DNA of 39,809 nt from a virus: positions 1-39,809 of IMG/VR virus record IMGVR_UViG_3300036832_000142; one strand, written 5' to 3'. The stretch's first letter is position 1. Each line of letters begins with the position of its first letter. A program made the position numbers and the translations under genes. Of the stretch, positions 13,465 through 22,847 are shown in pieces. The notes under the pieces are model-generated. The model ran no database searches. It was not told the DNA's origin and worked only from the letters and a program-made list of their open reading frames with translations.

Positions 13465-14084
13465 TAGCTCGGGTACGCCGTCCCCACTGCCGCGTACGTC
13501 GCGTGATTCGTGCGCAACGTCTGATAGTCCTGGCCGGGTGCCGTCGTGTACGTGAGCACGATCCCAGCGGGCTTCTGCGCGAGCAGTGCCTGCTGCGTCG
13601 CAGTCGGGTTCGGCGTCTGACTCGTGTACGTCTTCACGGTCAGGAAGTACGCGTAGTCGGGTGCGGCAGCGGTGCTGTCGCGCTCGCGGAAGACCACCGA
13701 CTGCGCGCCCGTCAGCGTCGCTGCGGCTGCACCGATCAGCGCAGCTCGTGTGCCGCGTCTGAACCCGTCAGTCGACGCGATGCGCGCGCGCTGATCGTCG
13801 GTGCTCGATCCCGGCAGCAGACGTACGCCTGCGAACTGCGCCAGCCACGGCAGCGCCTCGTCGGGGCAGCGATCGAGATCGAGCAGCAGCGACCAGCCGG
13901 GACCGTCGGGCGTGTCGCGCACCCAGTCCTCGACCAGCTCGTACATCGAGCCGATCGCGTTGATCAGGATCAGCAACGACCACGCCGTGTCTGCGTCCTG
14001 CTGCGCGAGCGGCGCGAGCATCGCGTACAGACGCGCTGCGAACGCTTCGGGCGTCAGCTCGACGGGCGGCGCTGGCGTGCTCAC
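13434..14084 (-). CDS. Baseplate/tail protein I (P2 gpI-like)
   Basis: 216 residues from GTG at 14084 overlapping the stop of gene J (GTGA); the reading frame is open further upstream but that part is an arginine-rich shadow of J. Features of the tail I family: helix with MYELVEDWVRD, then LDLDRCPDEALPWLAQFAGV, LLPGSSTDDQRARIASTDGF and RRGTRAALIGAAAATLTG. The W-J-I order is that of P2-like baseplates, where I joins J to form the wedge and links to the fibre. Confidence 0.85.
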   Translation of the reverse strand: MSTPAPPVELTPEAFAARLYAMLAPLAQQDADTAWSLLILINAIGSMYELVEDWVRDTPDGPGWSLLLDLDRCPDEALPWLAQFAGVRLLPGSSTDDQRARIASTDGFRRGTRAALIGAAAATLTGAQSVVFRERDSTAAAPDYAYFLTVKTYTSQTPNPTATQQALLAQKPAGIVLTYTTAPGQDYQTLRTNHATYAAVGTAYPSYQAARDDTPT

Positions 14085-15262
14085 GTGCCCGCGTGCGCCG
14101 TTCCCGAGATCGAGCCTGCTTCGGGCAGCGGCGCGACGCCGGTCAGCGCGACGTCTGCTTGACCGAGCGTGCCGCCGTGCGTGCCGATCGCGAGCGTGTT
14201 GATGTAGTGGACGCCGTCGACGCGGTTGATCTGCTCTGCGACTTCGAGGTATCTGACCTCGGTGTCGTTGATCCATGAGCGCGCGCTCGTGTCGCCGTAC
14301 GGCGGGATGCCCCACGAACCCGGCGACAGGTAGCTCTCAAGCTGCGCGATCGTTCGCGTCTGCACGTCGGTCGGGTCGTAACCGGGGTACGCCTGCAGAT
14401 CGAACGAGACGTCGATCGTCGTGTATGCCGGGTCGAGCACGAAGACGAGGAAGTTGACCTCGCGCTCCGACTGCAGCAGCGAGTCGACCTGCGCCTTGAC
14501 GGTGGGCGAGCACGGCTGTCCGTCGACGTCGCAGATCACGACGCTGACGCAGCGCGGGCAGTTCGTGTCGATCGGCGGGCCGGGGTTGTAGAGGTCGATC
14601 GCGACTGCGCGCGCGACTTCGGGGATCGTGCGCTGCGCGAGCACGGCGAAGTCTTGCGGCAGGATCGGGCGCGGAGCCAGCAGCGTGAGCAGCGCCGACA
14701 GGCGTGCGAGATACGCATCGGTCGTCTCGGCGTCCTGCCCGCCCGTCGTCGGGCTGTCGAGCGTGACCGTCTCGATGAAGGCGAGCTGGTCGATCACCTG
14801 CACGTCGCCAGTCAGACCGCTCTGCGCTGCGCCCGCCTCAAGCGCCTGACACTGCACGGCTGGGACGTACGTCTGCCCCGGCGCGATCACTGCGTCGGCG
14901 CTTACAGCGAACGCGTACGCCGTTGCTGATGCAGGCGGCGTGATCGCGATCACCGTGCCTGCGTCGATCGTGTAGCCCGCTGCGTCGACTGCCGTCCAGG
15001 TCGTCGACGCCGTCGCCTGCGTTGCCGGGTACGGCGGCAACCCGAGGATCGACTCGCCGTAGAACGCGAAGATCGAATCGGGCACGAGCGCCGTCAGCGC
15101 ACGCAGCTCGCCCGCGATCTGCGCGAGCGCTTCGATCAGCCACGCTTCGAGATTCCCCGGCGACGGCGACCAGCCATCGACCTGCTGCGTGATGTAGTCG
15201 AACGCCTCGGCAGCGAGATCGGTCGGCTCTGAGTCGACCGGCACGGGTATGTAACTCGACAT
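14081..15262 (-). CDS. Baseplate protein J (P2 gpJ-like)
   Basis: 393 residues. It follows the gpJ plan: N-terminal helical part with LAAEAFDYITQQVDGWSPSPG and NLEAWLIEALAQIAGELRAL, a beta domain with DAAGYTIDAGTVIAITPP, GGQDAETTDAYLARLSALLT (the typical G.D.ES.e.yr.R motif), REVNFLVFVLDPAYTTIDVS and a C-terminal part around YLEVAEQINRVDGVHYINTL. Gene J forms baseplate wedges in contractile tails. Confidence 0.92.
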   Translation of the reverse strand: MSSYIPVPVDSEPTDLAAEAFDYITQQVDGWSPSPGNLEAWLIEALAQIAGELRALTALVPDSIFAFYGESILGLPPYPATQATASTTWTAVDAAGYTIDAGTVIAITPPASATAYAFAVSADAVIAPGQTYVPAVQCQALEAGAAQSGLTGDVQVIDQLAFIETVTLDSPTTGGQDAETTDAYLARLSALLTLLAPRPILPQDFAVLAQRTIPEVARAVAIDLYNPGPPIDTNCPRCVSVVICDVDGQPCSPTVKAQVDSLLQSEREVNFLVFVLDPAYTTIDVSFDLQAYPGYDPTDVQTRTIAQLESYLSPGSWGIPPYGDTSARSWINDTEVRYLEVAEQINRVDGVHYINTLAIGTHGGTLGQADVALTGVAPLPEAGSISGTAHAGT

Positions 15263-15265
15263 GCG

Positions 15266-15586
15266 CTATGCCTCCGTTCGCACTTGCACGCTCGTCTGTA
15301 CGTGCGCGATCAGCACGTCGAGCGCGTCGGGGTACTGAGCGAGCACGACACCTGCGCGCTCTTCCCAGTTCTCGATCGTGTCGCGTATCGCGTCGAGGTC
15401 GGGCGCTGGCATCGAGAAGGTCGGGTCGTCGAGGCCGAACGTCGGCAGCTCGACGCGAAACCCGAGCGGGCAGGCGAGGATCGCGTACACGCAGTCGGTG
15501 ATCTCGTCGAGTGAGTCCTGCTCGTTCGTCGCGGCGTACGGCGACGCGAAGCGGAACGGCAGCGAGAAGTGCGGGACGTCGCTCAT
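15266..15586 (-). CDS. Baseplate protein W (T4 gp25-like)
   Basis: 106 residues; ATG at 15586 overlaps the fibre-gene stop (ATGA). HFSLPFRF start, EQDSLDEITDCVYAILACPLG and FRVELPTFGLDDPTF are the family signature (poise-and-EPR region of gp25), and the end shows IENWEERAGVV with the conserved glutamate and arginine, then the terminal strand. gp25/W proteins nucleate the sheath on the baseplate, which is strong evidence for contractility. Confidence 0.88.
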   Translation of the reverse strand: MSDVPHFSLPFRFASPYAATNEQDSLDEITDCVYAILACPLGFRVELPTFGLDDPTFSMPAPDLDAIRDTIENWEERAGVVLAQYPDALDVLIAHVQTSVQVRTEA

Positions 15587-16851
15587 GTCACCCAGATCGG
15601 TACGACGGCAAGGAAGGCACTCTGGAACGACCAGCCCGACAGATTGCCGTGATAGCGCAGCGTGCAGACGTCGCCTGCCGCGCACTGGCGGTTGTAGATC
15701 GTGCGCGAGCACGACGCGTACATGCCCGTCGACTGCGAGACGGCGAGACTGTCAGCGTCGCTCGGCGCGATGCTCGCGCTATTGATCGCGACGTTCGTCG
15801 TGCCGCCCTGCATCCAGCCGCCGAACGTCAAGTCGTAACGGCCAGTGCGCGGGATCGTGATCGTCGGGCTATTCGTCAGCGCCGTCCATGTTGCGCCGAC
15901 GTTCGCAAGCGCGCTCGCTGTCGGGTTCTCGTTCGCGAGCGGTGTCGAGCCAATGCAGAGCCACTTCGCAGCGCTCGCGCTCCACTGCATGAGCCACGAG
16001 TACGTCGGCGCGCTCGTCGAGTCGACGAGGATCGCCTGCTGCCCGTCTGACGGCGATGCGGGCAGAGTCGTCGCGACGACGGGCGCGGTGATCGGCGGCG
16101 CGCTCGTCGACGCGATCGTGCCGAGTGCGCCCCAGAGCGTGACGCGCGAGCCAGCGACGAAGTTGCTGCCCAGCCCCGGCGTGATCGTGATGCGGTTGAT
16201 CGCCGCTGAGTTGCGCCAGTGCCCGCTGAACGTACGCGCGCGCTGATTACCGCTCGCTGTCCCGATCTTCGACGCAGTGATACCGAGCAGCGTCTTGTTG
16301 TTGAGCGTCCCCGCATAGTTCGGGATCGTGAAGTCGCTCTCCGCGAACAGCCCAGCCGGGTTGCCGTTCGTCGACTCAAGCGGCGCGCCGAGCGCCGCGT
16401 TCGCGTAACTCTCGCCTGCGCCTGCGGCACTGCCCTGCGCCTCGCCGTACTGGAAGTCGTAGCTCGCGCTCGCGTCGGCGTTGAAGCGCATCGAGGCGGC
16501 GGTCAGACCTGCGCCCGTGCTGTCGTCGCGCAGCGACGCGTGCAGCACGAGCGCGGCGTACGTCTGCGGGATGCTCTGAATGTCGAAGCTCGCCGCTGGC
16601 GACGCGAGCACGATGTCTGCGATCGGCGTCAGTGCGCCGATCCCCGCCGGTCCCGCCGGGCCGGTCGCACCAGCAGGTCCCGCCGGGCCGGTCGCGCCTG
16701 CTGCGCCGGGTGCGCCGTTCGCGCCCGCTGCACCAGCAGGGCCGGTCAGACCAGGCGGGCCTGCAATCACGAGATCGGCCCAGCCTGTCGACGTCTTGAC
16801 GCGAATCGCGCGCGGCGCGTCGATCGTCACGAGCTGCTCGACGTCGCTCAT
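15583..16851 (-). CDS. Tail fibre with short collagen-like stalk
   Basis: 422 residues; ATG overlaps the stop of the preceding collagen-like gene. Residues 1-30 ([20 protein letters not shown]) may attach to the virion; 31-70 are Gly-X-Y triplets rich in Ala and Pro; then a beta-rich part with [18 protein letters not shown], a second jelly-roll-like repeat region and a C-terminal domain ending in the hydrophobic [10 protein letters not shown]. Collagen-like phage stalks trimerise. The C-terminal part probably binds receptor or is shielded until assembly; no enzyme motif is seen. Confidence 0.75.
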   Translation of the reverse strand: MSDVEQLVTIDAPRAIRVKTSTGWADLVIAGPPGLTGPAGAAGANGAPGAAGATGPAGPAGATGPAGPAGIGALTPIADIVLASPAASFDIQSIPQTYAALVLHASLRDDSTGAGLTAASMRFNADASASYDFQYGEAQGSAAGAGESYANAALGAPLESTNGNPAGLFAESDFTIPNYAGTLNNKTLLGITASKIGTASGNQRARTFSGHWRNSAAINRITITPGLGSNFVAGSRVTLWGALGTIASTSAPPITAPVVATTLPASPSDGQQAILVDSTSAPTYSWLMQWSASAAKWLCIGSTPLANENPTASALANVGATWTALTNSPTITIPRTGRYDLTFGGWMQGGTTNVAINSASIAPSDADSLAVSQSTGMYASCSRTIYNRQCAAGDVCTLRYHGNLSGWSFQSAFLAVVPIWVT

Positions 16852-17654
16852 GGTCCGCTCACGTTCCCCGAGAGCGACGAGTACGGCACCGGAGCGACTG
16901 CGCCGACCGCGACGGGTGGTGCATCGCTTGTGATCCAGATCGAGCCGACAGCGACGCCGATCGGCTCTGCGCTCTGCTCGTACACGCCGAGCACGCCGGG
17001 TGCGCCTTGAGGTCCGGCCGGGCCGGTCGCACCCGCTGGGCCTGTCGCGCCCGCTGGACCCGCTGAGCCGGTCGCTCCCGTCGCGCCCGTGTCACCCTTG
17101 ACACCTTGTGCCCCCTGCGGGCCGGTCGCGCCAGGCGGTCCCTGAGCGCCCGTAGCACCCGCCGTGCCGGGGATGCCCTGATCGCCCTTCGGTCCGGCCG
17201 GGCCGGTCGCACCGGCTGCGCCAGTCGCGCCGACGTCGCCCTTCGGCCCTTGCGCGCCGGTCGCACCGGGCGGGCCGGTCGAGCCGGTCGCACCCTGCGG
17301 GCCGGGTGGCCCTGTCGAGCCGGTCGCGCCTGGTGGACCGGCCGGGCCGGTCGGTCCCTCGGGACCCGGCGGGCCGACAGTGCCGCCGCCAGCGTCGACG
17401 GGCGCGAGCGTCATCACCCACGGCGTCTGCTGCTCGTCGAAGACGACGAGGCAGTCGTCGCCCGCTGTCGGGATCGCCGTCGACGGCACCCACGGGCACG
17501 GTCCCCACTGCTGACGCGAGCCGTCGAACGCGGCGACGACGACGTACAGATCGTCGCTCGTGTCGGCGGGCGTGTTCGCGATCGTCGCGCGTACAGCCGC
17601 GACGGGCGTCGGCTTGTCAACTGCCTCGAAGAGTTCGGAGAGTTCGATCGTCAT
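16848..17654 (-). CDS. Baseplate spike-like protein with collagen-like stalk
   Basis: 268 residues. Residues 1-88 ([20 protein letters not shown], then [19 protein letters not shown]) look like the OB-fold found in spike proteins and short tail proteins that plug onto the hub. Residues about 94-223 are roughly 43 uninterrupted Gly-X-Y triplets, with several GPKGD/GVKGD units typical of bacterial collagens. The last 45 residues ([20 protein letters not shown]) form a small beta cap. It follows the hub gene with a 4-base overlap. It could be the central spike or a fibre adaptor. Confidence 0.7.
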   Translation of the reverse strand: MTIELSELFEAVDKPTPVAAVRATIANTPADTSDDLYVVVAAFDGSRQQWGPCPWVPSTAIPTAGDDCLVVFDEQQTPWVMTLAPVDAGGGTVGPPGPEGPTGPAGPPGATGSTGPPGPQGATGSTGPPGATGAQGPKGDVGATGAAGATGPAGPKGDQGIPGTAGATGAQGPPGATGPQGAQGVKGDTGATGATGSAGPAGATGPAGATGPAGPQGAPGVLGVYEQSAEPIGVAVGSIWITSDAPPVAVGAVAPVPYSSLSGNVSGP

Positions 17655-19552
17655 GTGCTCGGCCAGTGACGCGGCGTGAACCCGCCCTTCGTGTGCATCC
17701 GTGACTGGAACGCTGGCCCGTTGGCGCTCTGATCACTGCCCCAGTCGCCCGTGCCGAAGTGCTGATCGCCCGCTGAGGTCTTGAACTCGATCCAGACGTG
17801 TATCGCGTTCGCCCAGATCGTCATCGTCTGACCCTCGCCCGCCTGACCCCAGCTCGACGCGATCGCGCCGGACGCGTCGACGGGACCGCCGACGCGGAAG
17901 CCCATGCCTGCGGCTGCGAGCACGGCGCACGTCGAGCCTGAGCAGTCGTACCCGACGCTCGCGACTGCGATCGTGCCCGCGCTGTCGGCGTGCCCTGACA
18001 CGCCGTGGTCGGGGTAGCCCGCTCGCGCGTGTCCGCCGCCCCACACGTACGGGTAGCGCTTCGCGTCGATCGCTTGCGCCGCCGTGTACGCACGAGCGAT
18101 CACGTCGGGCAGACCTGCGGGTGCGCCCGCGCTGCTGCCGCCGATCGAGACGCTCGTCGTCGAGTTCGCAGGCTCGGGCAGTGCCTTCGTCGCGCGCTTG
18201 AGCATGATCGTCGCGCTCGCGTCGAAGATGCCGCGCTGCACGTCTGAGACGAGCCAGCGCCCGTTGGCTGGCCCGCAGTCTTCGAGCACGACGCACGAGC
18301 CGGGGATCAGCGCGTAGCGCGACGCGCGCGCTGTCACGGTCGCGTCGCTCTTCGCCTTGCCGTTGTCGATGTCGAAGTCGATCTGATCGACGCCGAGCGT
18401 CTGCTCTGAGATCGTGACGACCGGCTTGCGCCTGATCAGTGTCCCCTCCGCGACGAAGTAGATCGCGCCGTCAGCGGCGAAGCACGCCCACTGAACCTCT
18501 TGCGCGAGTCGCTGCAGGCACGCCCACGAGTTCTCGATCGTGCCGCTCGTGCCGCCGCGCTGAAACTGGTACGGGAGCTTCTTGATCTGCGTCGTCGACA
18601 GCGTGCCGCTCGACGAGCCGCCCGTGTACGCGTTCACGAACGCCTGCGCCTCCTGCTGGAAGGTGTCGTATCGCGTCGGCGTCGCTGAGCCTTGTACGCC
18701 CTGCGCGACTTGTCCTGCCGTCCAGCTCGGGTACTTCGCAGCGAGCGTGATCGCGCCGCCCTGTCCGGTGAAGCCGCGCGTAAGGAACGCGTTGCAGCAC
18801 TGCTCGATGTCGCGATTGTTGATGCGCATCGGCCCTGCTGTCGAGTCGCGCACTTGCAGGATGCCGCGCGAGTCTGCGTCGCCGCCCGGCAAGTTCGTGA
18901 TGTTCGACTCGTCGATCACCGCCTCCATCAGCGCGAGCGTCGCGCGATCGGAAGCGCCGAGCGAGTTCGCGACGTCGAGCGCGCGCTCTGCGTTCTGCTT
19001 CTGCGTCGTCGACGCGGGTGCGCCTCTGACGGTCAGCTTCGCGCTCGTCGACAGACCGGGCTGCACGTTCGCGGCGCGCTGCTTCGCCGTGAGCTTCGTC
19101 GTCGAGTCTGCGATCTTCTGCACCGTGTGCAGATCGGGGCAGATGAACGGGATGCCGCCGCCCGTCTTGATCTCACGCACGATCGAGAGCGCGAACTCGG
19201 CGCGCGTCATCTTCGCGCGTGACGCCTTGCGCGGCTTAGTGATCGCACGCAGCAGCGAGACGGCGCGGTCCTCGAACGTGAGCGTCAGCGCGTCGCCCTG
19301 CTTCGAGACTTTCACGAGCCGCCACCACAACCCGTCGAGCTGCAGATCGACTTGCTGATCGAAGATGCCTGCGCGCAGCAGCTCGCGGTTGCCGTCGTCG
19401 AGATTGATCGTCAGCGTCGACGCGCCCTGCATCGTGCGCTCGATCGTGCCGCCCGTGACGCGCTGATCCACGCGCTGCTTCGAGCTGAACGCGCCCGCAG
19501 TGAGCTGCAGCACGAGCGCCCCGACGTCGACGTCGTGAGCGAGAGCGCTCAA
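17651..19552 (-). CDS. Tail hub protein with inserted lytic transglycosylase and C-terminal NlpC/P60 domains
   Basis: 633 residues. Residues 1-130 and about 330-460 look like the two parts of a gpD/gp27-type hub ([39 protein letters not shown]). Between them, about 190-310 is a lysozyme-like insertion: [27 protein letters not shown] with Glu215, then the [11 protein letters not shown] and [15 protein letters not shown] helices. The C-terminus (485-633) is NlpC/P60-like: [22 protein letters not shown] with catalytic Cys537, and HVWIEF with His585. Hubs that carry wall-degrading domains puncture peptidoglycan during infection; here both a glycan-cutting and a peptide-cutting domain are in one chain. 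Confidence 0.82.
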   Translation of the reverse strand: MSALAHDVDVGALVLQLTAGAFSSKQRVDQRVTGGTIERTMQGASTLTINLDDGNRELLRAGIFDQQVDLQLDGLWWRLVKVSKQGDALTLTFEDRAVSLLRAITKPRKASRAKMTRAEFALSIVREIKTGGGIPFICPDLHTVQKIADSTTKLTAKQRAANVQPGLSTSAKLTVRGAPASTTQKQNAERALDVANSLGASDRATLALMEAVIDESNITNLPGGDADSRGILQVRDSTAGPMRINNRDIEQCCNAFLTRGFTGQGGAITLAAKYPSWTAGQVAQGVQGSATPTRYDTFQQEAQAFVNAYTGGSSSGTLSTTQIKKLPYQFQRGGTSGTIENSWACLQRLAQEVQWACFAADGAIYFVAEGTLIRRKPVVTISEQTLGVDQIDFDIDNGKAKSDATVTARASRYALIPGSCVVLEDCGPANGRWLVSDVQRGIFDASATIMLKRATKALPEPANSTTSVSIGGSSAGAPAGLPDVIARAYTAAQAIDAKRYPYVWGGGHARAGYPDHGVSGHADSAGTIAVASVGYDCSGSTCAVLAAAGMGFRVGGPVDASGAIASSWGQAGEGQTMTIWANAIHVWIEFKTSAGDQHFGTGDWGSDQSANGPAFQSRMHTKGGFTPRHWPST

Positions 19553-19664
19553 TCCCTGCCCCCTCGCTGCACGAGAAGCGCTCTCCCGCCCCCGCAGCTC
19601 CCGTGCGCTCTAGCAGTCGCGTGCTCGATCGCTGACGGGAGGGGCGCTCCCAGCGTCTCGACGC
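19553..19664. other. 112-bp gap with GC-rich hairpin repeats
   Basis: Between the LysM protein gene and the hub gene, no coding sequence is supported. It holds copy C of the dispersed hairpin repeat (19633-19654) and a related but degenerate element around 19576-19612 (CTCCCGCCCCCGCAGCTCCC). It may form an mRNA structure that adjusts hub translation. Confidence 0.6.
19633..19654 (-). repeat. Dispersed GC-rich hairpin repeat, copy C
   Basis: On the minus strand this is the same 19 bases as copies A and B plus three further matching bases (GCT) shared with copy A, 22 in total. It lies right after the stop of the LysM protein gene, where a structured element would be transcribed in the late mRNA. 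Confidence 0.75.
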
Positions 19665-20396
19665 TCACGGGAGTCTGAGCACCTGCCCGACGCTGATCGA
19701 GCGCGGGTCGCGCAGCCCGTTGAGCTGAGCGATCTCGACCCAGCGGTCGGCGTCGCCAAGCTCGCGAGCTGCGATCGAGAGCAGATCGTCGCCAGCCCCG
19801 AACGTGCCGTCCGCAGCAGCTCGCAGCGTGTGCGTCGTCGACGTCTTGCGTCCGTGTCCGGCGACGACGCGCTTGTTCGACGCGCCCTGCTTCGTCTTCT
19901 CGCGCTTGAGCTTGGCGCGCTGCAGCTTCGCGGGCGAGTTCTCACGTACGCGCACGTCTGCGATCCATTCGAGCATCGCGATCGTGACCTGCTGGCGCGT
20001 GCGGTTGCCGTTCGCGTTCATGGTCGCGTCGCCCCACGTGAGCGTGTCGATCACCCACGTCGCCTGCTGATGCGGCACCGCTGCGCCGCGTGCGACGAAG
20101 CTGATGCGCGGCGGCTGACCGTCGCTCGCTGTCGCCGTCGCGAGCCGTTCGAGCTGCGCGATCTGACGCTCGACGCTGATCTCGTCAGCGAAGCGATCGA
20201 AGAGAATCGGCAGCGAGACACGCAGGCCGGGTGCGCCCTGCCAGATCGAGAGCGGGCGACGACGCGGGCGCGTGACCTCTTGCCAGCCGCCGTAGCCCGC
20301 GTCGACGTTCGGGCGCGTGTCCGAGAGTCGCGCGGTCAGCGACACGGGCGGATCGACTGACTTGATCTGCACCCAGCCGAGAGCAGGCGCGGCCAT
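19665..20396 (-). CDS. LysM-containing baseplate/tail protein
   Basis: 243 residues, located between tape measure and hub as in many contractile tails. The N-terminal ~170 residues are beta-rich (WVQIKSVDPPVSLTARLSDT, RVSLPILFDRFADE) as in baseplate hub-connector proteins. The C-terminal ~50 form a LysM: AADGTFGAGDDLLSIAAREL, GDADRWVEIAQLNG and RSISVGQVLRLP. LysM in this setting (cf. the P2 gpX group) binds peptidoglycan or the hub. Basic linker around 160-190. Confidence 0.82.
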   Translation of the reverse strand: MAAPALGWVQIKSVDPPVSLTARLSDTRPNVDAGYGGWQEVTRPRRRPLSIWQGAPGLRVSLPILFDRFADEISVERQIAQLERLATATASDGQPPRISFVARGAAVPHQQATWVIDTLTWGDATMNANGNRTRQQVTIAMLEWIADVRVRENSPAKLQRAKLKREKTKQGASNKRVVAGHGRKTSTTHTLRAAADGTFGAGDDLLSIAARELGDADRWVEIAQLNGLRDPRSISVGQVLRLP

Positions 20397-20400
20397 CGAG

Positions 20401-22116
20401 CTACCTCCGTGCGAGCTTGTCTGCGGTGACGCGTGCTGTCGCGCGTGCGATCTCGCGCCCGTCGATCATCACGGGCACGACGACACGCAGATCGCCGTGT
20501 CCGTGTCGAGCGCCTGCTGTCGTCGCTGCGATCGGCTGCACGTTCGCGCCGTTCGGTAGCCCGACGATCTCAGGGCCACGCTCACCGACGAGATACGCGC
20601 CCGCACGCTGCGTGACGCCGCCGTCTGCCAGATGACCGGCGAGGAAGCCGCCGACGCCGGGGATGTGCTTGACGGCGCTCTTCGCGATCCCGGTCACGCC
20701 GTGGACGAGCTTGCTCGGGAGCTGCTTGAGATACGAGACGAGCGCGTCGAACGCCGTGCGTATGTCGTCGATGATGCCGAGCACGAACTTCTTGACCTCG
20801 CCGAAGTGCGTGATGATCAGAGCGGCGGCGACACCGAACGGGCCGAACAGCATCCCGATCAGCAGCGGCCAGTTGGCCTTGATCCAGTTCCAGACGAACT
20901 TCGCGCCCGCGACGATCTCATCCCAGAGCCACTTGACTGCGCGTCGGAACGTCTCGCTCTTCTTGTACGCGATGAAGATCGCGACGCCGAGCGCGACGAT
21001 CACCGCGATGACGAGCACGATCGGGTTGGCGTCGAGCGCGGCGTTCAGCAGCCACTGCGCGATCGTCCAGAGCTTCGTCGCCATCGTGACCTCGCCCGCT
21101 GCTGCTGCTTGCGCGATCGTCGCGATCTTGAGTGCGATCAGCGCGCCTGCGATCGCGGCGAGCGCGAGCTTGAGCGCCCACGCGCGCGACGTGATCGGCT
21201 GCAGCCACTTCGCCAGCTTCGTGAGCAAGCCCGTCACGGCGAGAATCACCGGCATGAGCGCGACGCCGAGCTGCGTCTTGAATCCCTCCAAGGCGCGGTT
21301 GAGCTGGCGCTGCATGATGATCTGCTTCTGCTGCTGCTTGAGCTGCGAGCCGGTCAGATAGTTGCCCGCCTTCTTCTCGTCGTCGAGCAGCTTGCGTACA
21401 CCAGCCGCGCCTTGACTCAGGATCGGGATCAAGTTGCGTCCGCTGCGTCCGAACAGCGACTGCGCGAGCGCGAGCCGCTGCGCGTGGTTGTGCATGTTTT
21501 TCATCGCGTTCGCGACCTTGTCGAGCACGTCCTTGGTGTTGCCCTTCGCGATGTCCTGCTGCGAGACGCCGAGCTGCTTGAGCGTCTCGCGTGCCTTCGC
21601 GCCCGCCGTCTGCGCTGTGACGATCGCGCGTGAGAGCTTCGCGATCTCGGCGGGTGCCTTCTTGCCGCCCGACGCGGCGACTTGGTCGATCTGCTTGCGC
21701 AGCGCCGCGATCGTCGCCGTCTGCTTCTGCGTGCCGGTGCGCGACGTCTCCATCGTCTTCGACAGCTTCGCCAGCCCGACCTGGAACTGCGTCGTCGATA
21801 TGCCGCGCTGCTTGAGCACGCCGACCCATTCGCTCGCGGCCTGCGTGTCGAGGTTCGTCGAGCGCTGCAGCGTGAGTGTCGACTTCGCCAGCTCTTGCGT
21901 TCCGCTGACGGCGCTCTTGATGAAGCGATACGCGCCGTACGCAAGCCCAGCTCCCGCCGCCCACTTCGCGATCGACTTCGCGCTGATGCCGATCTTCTTG
22001 CCCGACTTCTCGGACTGCTCACCGACGTCGCCCATCGCGCCCGATGCCTTCTTCGCACCCGACACGAACTCGGCAACGTTGCGCAGTTCGAGGAAGACCT
22101 CGACGAGATCGGCCAC
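20401..22116 (-). CDS. Tape measure protein
   Basis: 571 residues. Typical features: a helical, Lys/Gln/Ala-rich N-terminal half (TGTQKQTATIAALRKQIDQV), hydrophobic segments at about 314-340, 363-384 and 416-435, and a C-terminal GERGPEIVGLPNGANVQPI motif common at tape-measure ends. At the usual ~1.5 angstrom per residue it predicts a tail near 85 nm, short for a contractile tail. It follows the frameshifted chaperone pair directly, the conserved position. No muralytic motif is seen in it. Confidence 0.93.
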   Translation of the reverse strand: MADLVEVFLELRNVAEFVSGAKKASGAMGDVGEQSEKSGKKIGISAKSIAKWAAGAGLAYGAYRFIKSAVSGTQELAKSTLTLQRSTNLDTQAASEWVGVLKQRGISTTQFQVGLAKLSKTMETSRTGTQKQTATIAALRKQIDQVAASGGKKAPAEIAKLSRAIVTAQTAGAKARETLKQLGVSQQDIAKGNTKDVLDKVANAMKNMHNHAQRLALAQSLFGRSGRNLIPILSQGAAGVRKLLDDEKKAGNYLTGSQLKQQQKQIIMQRQLNRALEGFKTQLGVALMPVILAVTGLLTKLAKWLQPITSRAWALKLALAAIAGALIALKIATIAQAAAAGEVTMATKLWTIAQWLLNAALDANPIVLVIAVIVALGVAIFIAYKKSETFRRAVKWLWDEIVAGAKFVWNWIKANWPLLIGMLFGPFGVAAALIITHFGEVKKFVLGIIDDIRTAFDALVSYLKQLPSKLVHGVTGIAKSAVKHIPGVGGFLAGHLADGGVTQRAGAYLVGERGPEIVGLPNGANVQPIAATTAGARHGHGDLRVVVPVMIDGREIARATARVTADKLARR

Positions 22117-22847
22117 TCAGAGTCTCGCTTTCACCATCGCGTTGGCGATGTGCGTCGCTTGATTGCGTTGCATCTGATCGACGAGCGTCACCGTCTTGCC
22201 TGCGATCGCCTGCAGCACGACACGCTCTTCGTGTGAGTCGGTGGTGAGGTAGCGCTCGACGGGAAGCCCGAGTACGGCGAGCCACGCGGCGACCGCGACT
22301 GCGTCGCCGCGCGCTATTCCCCCAGGAAGTCCTGGTCGATCTCGCCGTTCGCGCTGCCCGCCCATTCGAGCCACTCGCCTGCGGCGTTCGTGATCGCGAC
22401 GGGTGCCGAGTTCGCAGAGCCGAACAGCGTCATCACGACGTCGCGTGCGCTCGACACCGGGCCGAGGCCGAGCTTGTCAGCGAGACGCTCGTCGAGGCCG
22501 AGCGGGTCGCCGTCGTCGTCGACGAGCAACTGGAACGGCTCGCTCGTGCGTGCTCGCCCGAGCACTTCGCGGAACGCCGCGACGAGGAAGTCGAGCTGCG
22601 CGTTCGCGTTGCGCCGTTGCGCTCGCTCGATGATCCGCTGCTGCTGCTGCGCCGTGATCGAGCCGAGACGCAGTCGCAGCTTGCCGTGCCAGCCGGGTAC
22701 GTCGAGGTCGAACGTCTGCGGCTCTGCAGCTCGTGCTCGTTCGGCCTTGAGCGCGTCGAGCACCGTCGAGCTGGCGGCGGGCGTCGCGACGCTGAACTCG
22801 TCGTCGTCCGTGCTGAACGGGACCGGCTGCGTGGTCGGCTCGCTCAT
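22117..22847 (-). CDS. Tail assembly chaperone, long form made by -1 frameshift
   Basis: The short chaperone frame can continue after a -1 slip on GGGGGAA (22317-22323) into the frame that stops at 22117, giving about 243 residues: 176 from the first frame plus 67 starting GIARGDAVAVAAWLAVLGLP. The added part has its own ATG at 22374 but that would give an unnatural Arg-rich start. The G/GT (lambda) and E/E' (P2) arrangement just before the tape measure gene is conserved across tailed phages. The long form coats the tape measure during tail assembly. Confidence 0.75.
22314..22847 (-). CDS. Tail assembly chaperone, short form
   Basis: 177 residues; ATG at 22847 overlaps the tube-gene stop. 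The product is acidic at first, then LDVPGWHGKLRLRLGSITAQ (beta/helix switch) and helices with FLVAAFREVLG. It ends in QDFLGE right after the slippery GGGGGAA. The frame is open further upstream, through the tube gene, but that part is an Arg/Asp shadow. Position between tube and tape measure defines the role. Confidence 0.82.
   Translation of the reverse strand: MSEPTTQPVPFSTDDDEFSVATPAASSTVLDALKAERARAAEPQTFDLDVPGWHGKLRLRLGSITAQQQQRIIERAQRRNANAQLDFLVAAFREVLGRARTSEPFQLLVDDDGDPLGLDERLADKLGLGPVSSARDVVMTLFGSANSAPVAITNAAGEWLEWAGSANGEIDQDFLGE
22317..22323 (-). other. Candidate -1 programmed frameshift site
   Basis: GGGGGAA on the minus strand, in frame as CTG GGG GAA TAG. A -1 slip on the G-run gives GGA ATA and opens the downstream frame to 22117. 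The site sits one codon before the stop of the first frame, as expected. Confidence 0.7.

Noticed and set aside
16993-17395. Repetitive DNA resembling a CRISPR or tandem array
   Set aside because: The periodicity is the Gly-X-Y codon pattern of the collagen-like stalk; there are no constant-length repeats with unique spacers.
22324-22374. Independent start (ATG at 22374) for the second chaperone frame
   Set aside because: It would add an unnatural Arg-rich leader; the -1 frameshift explains the frame better.
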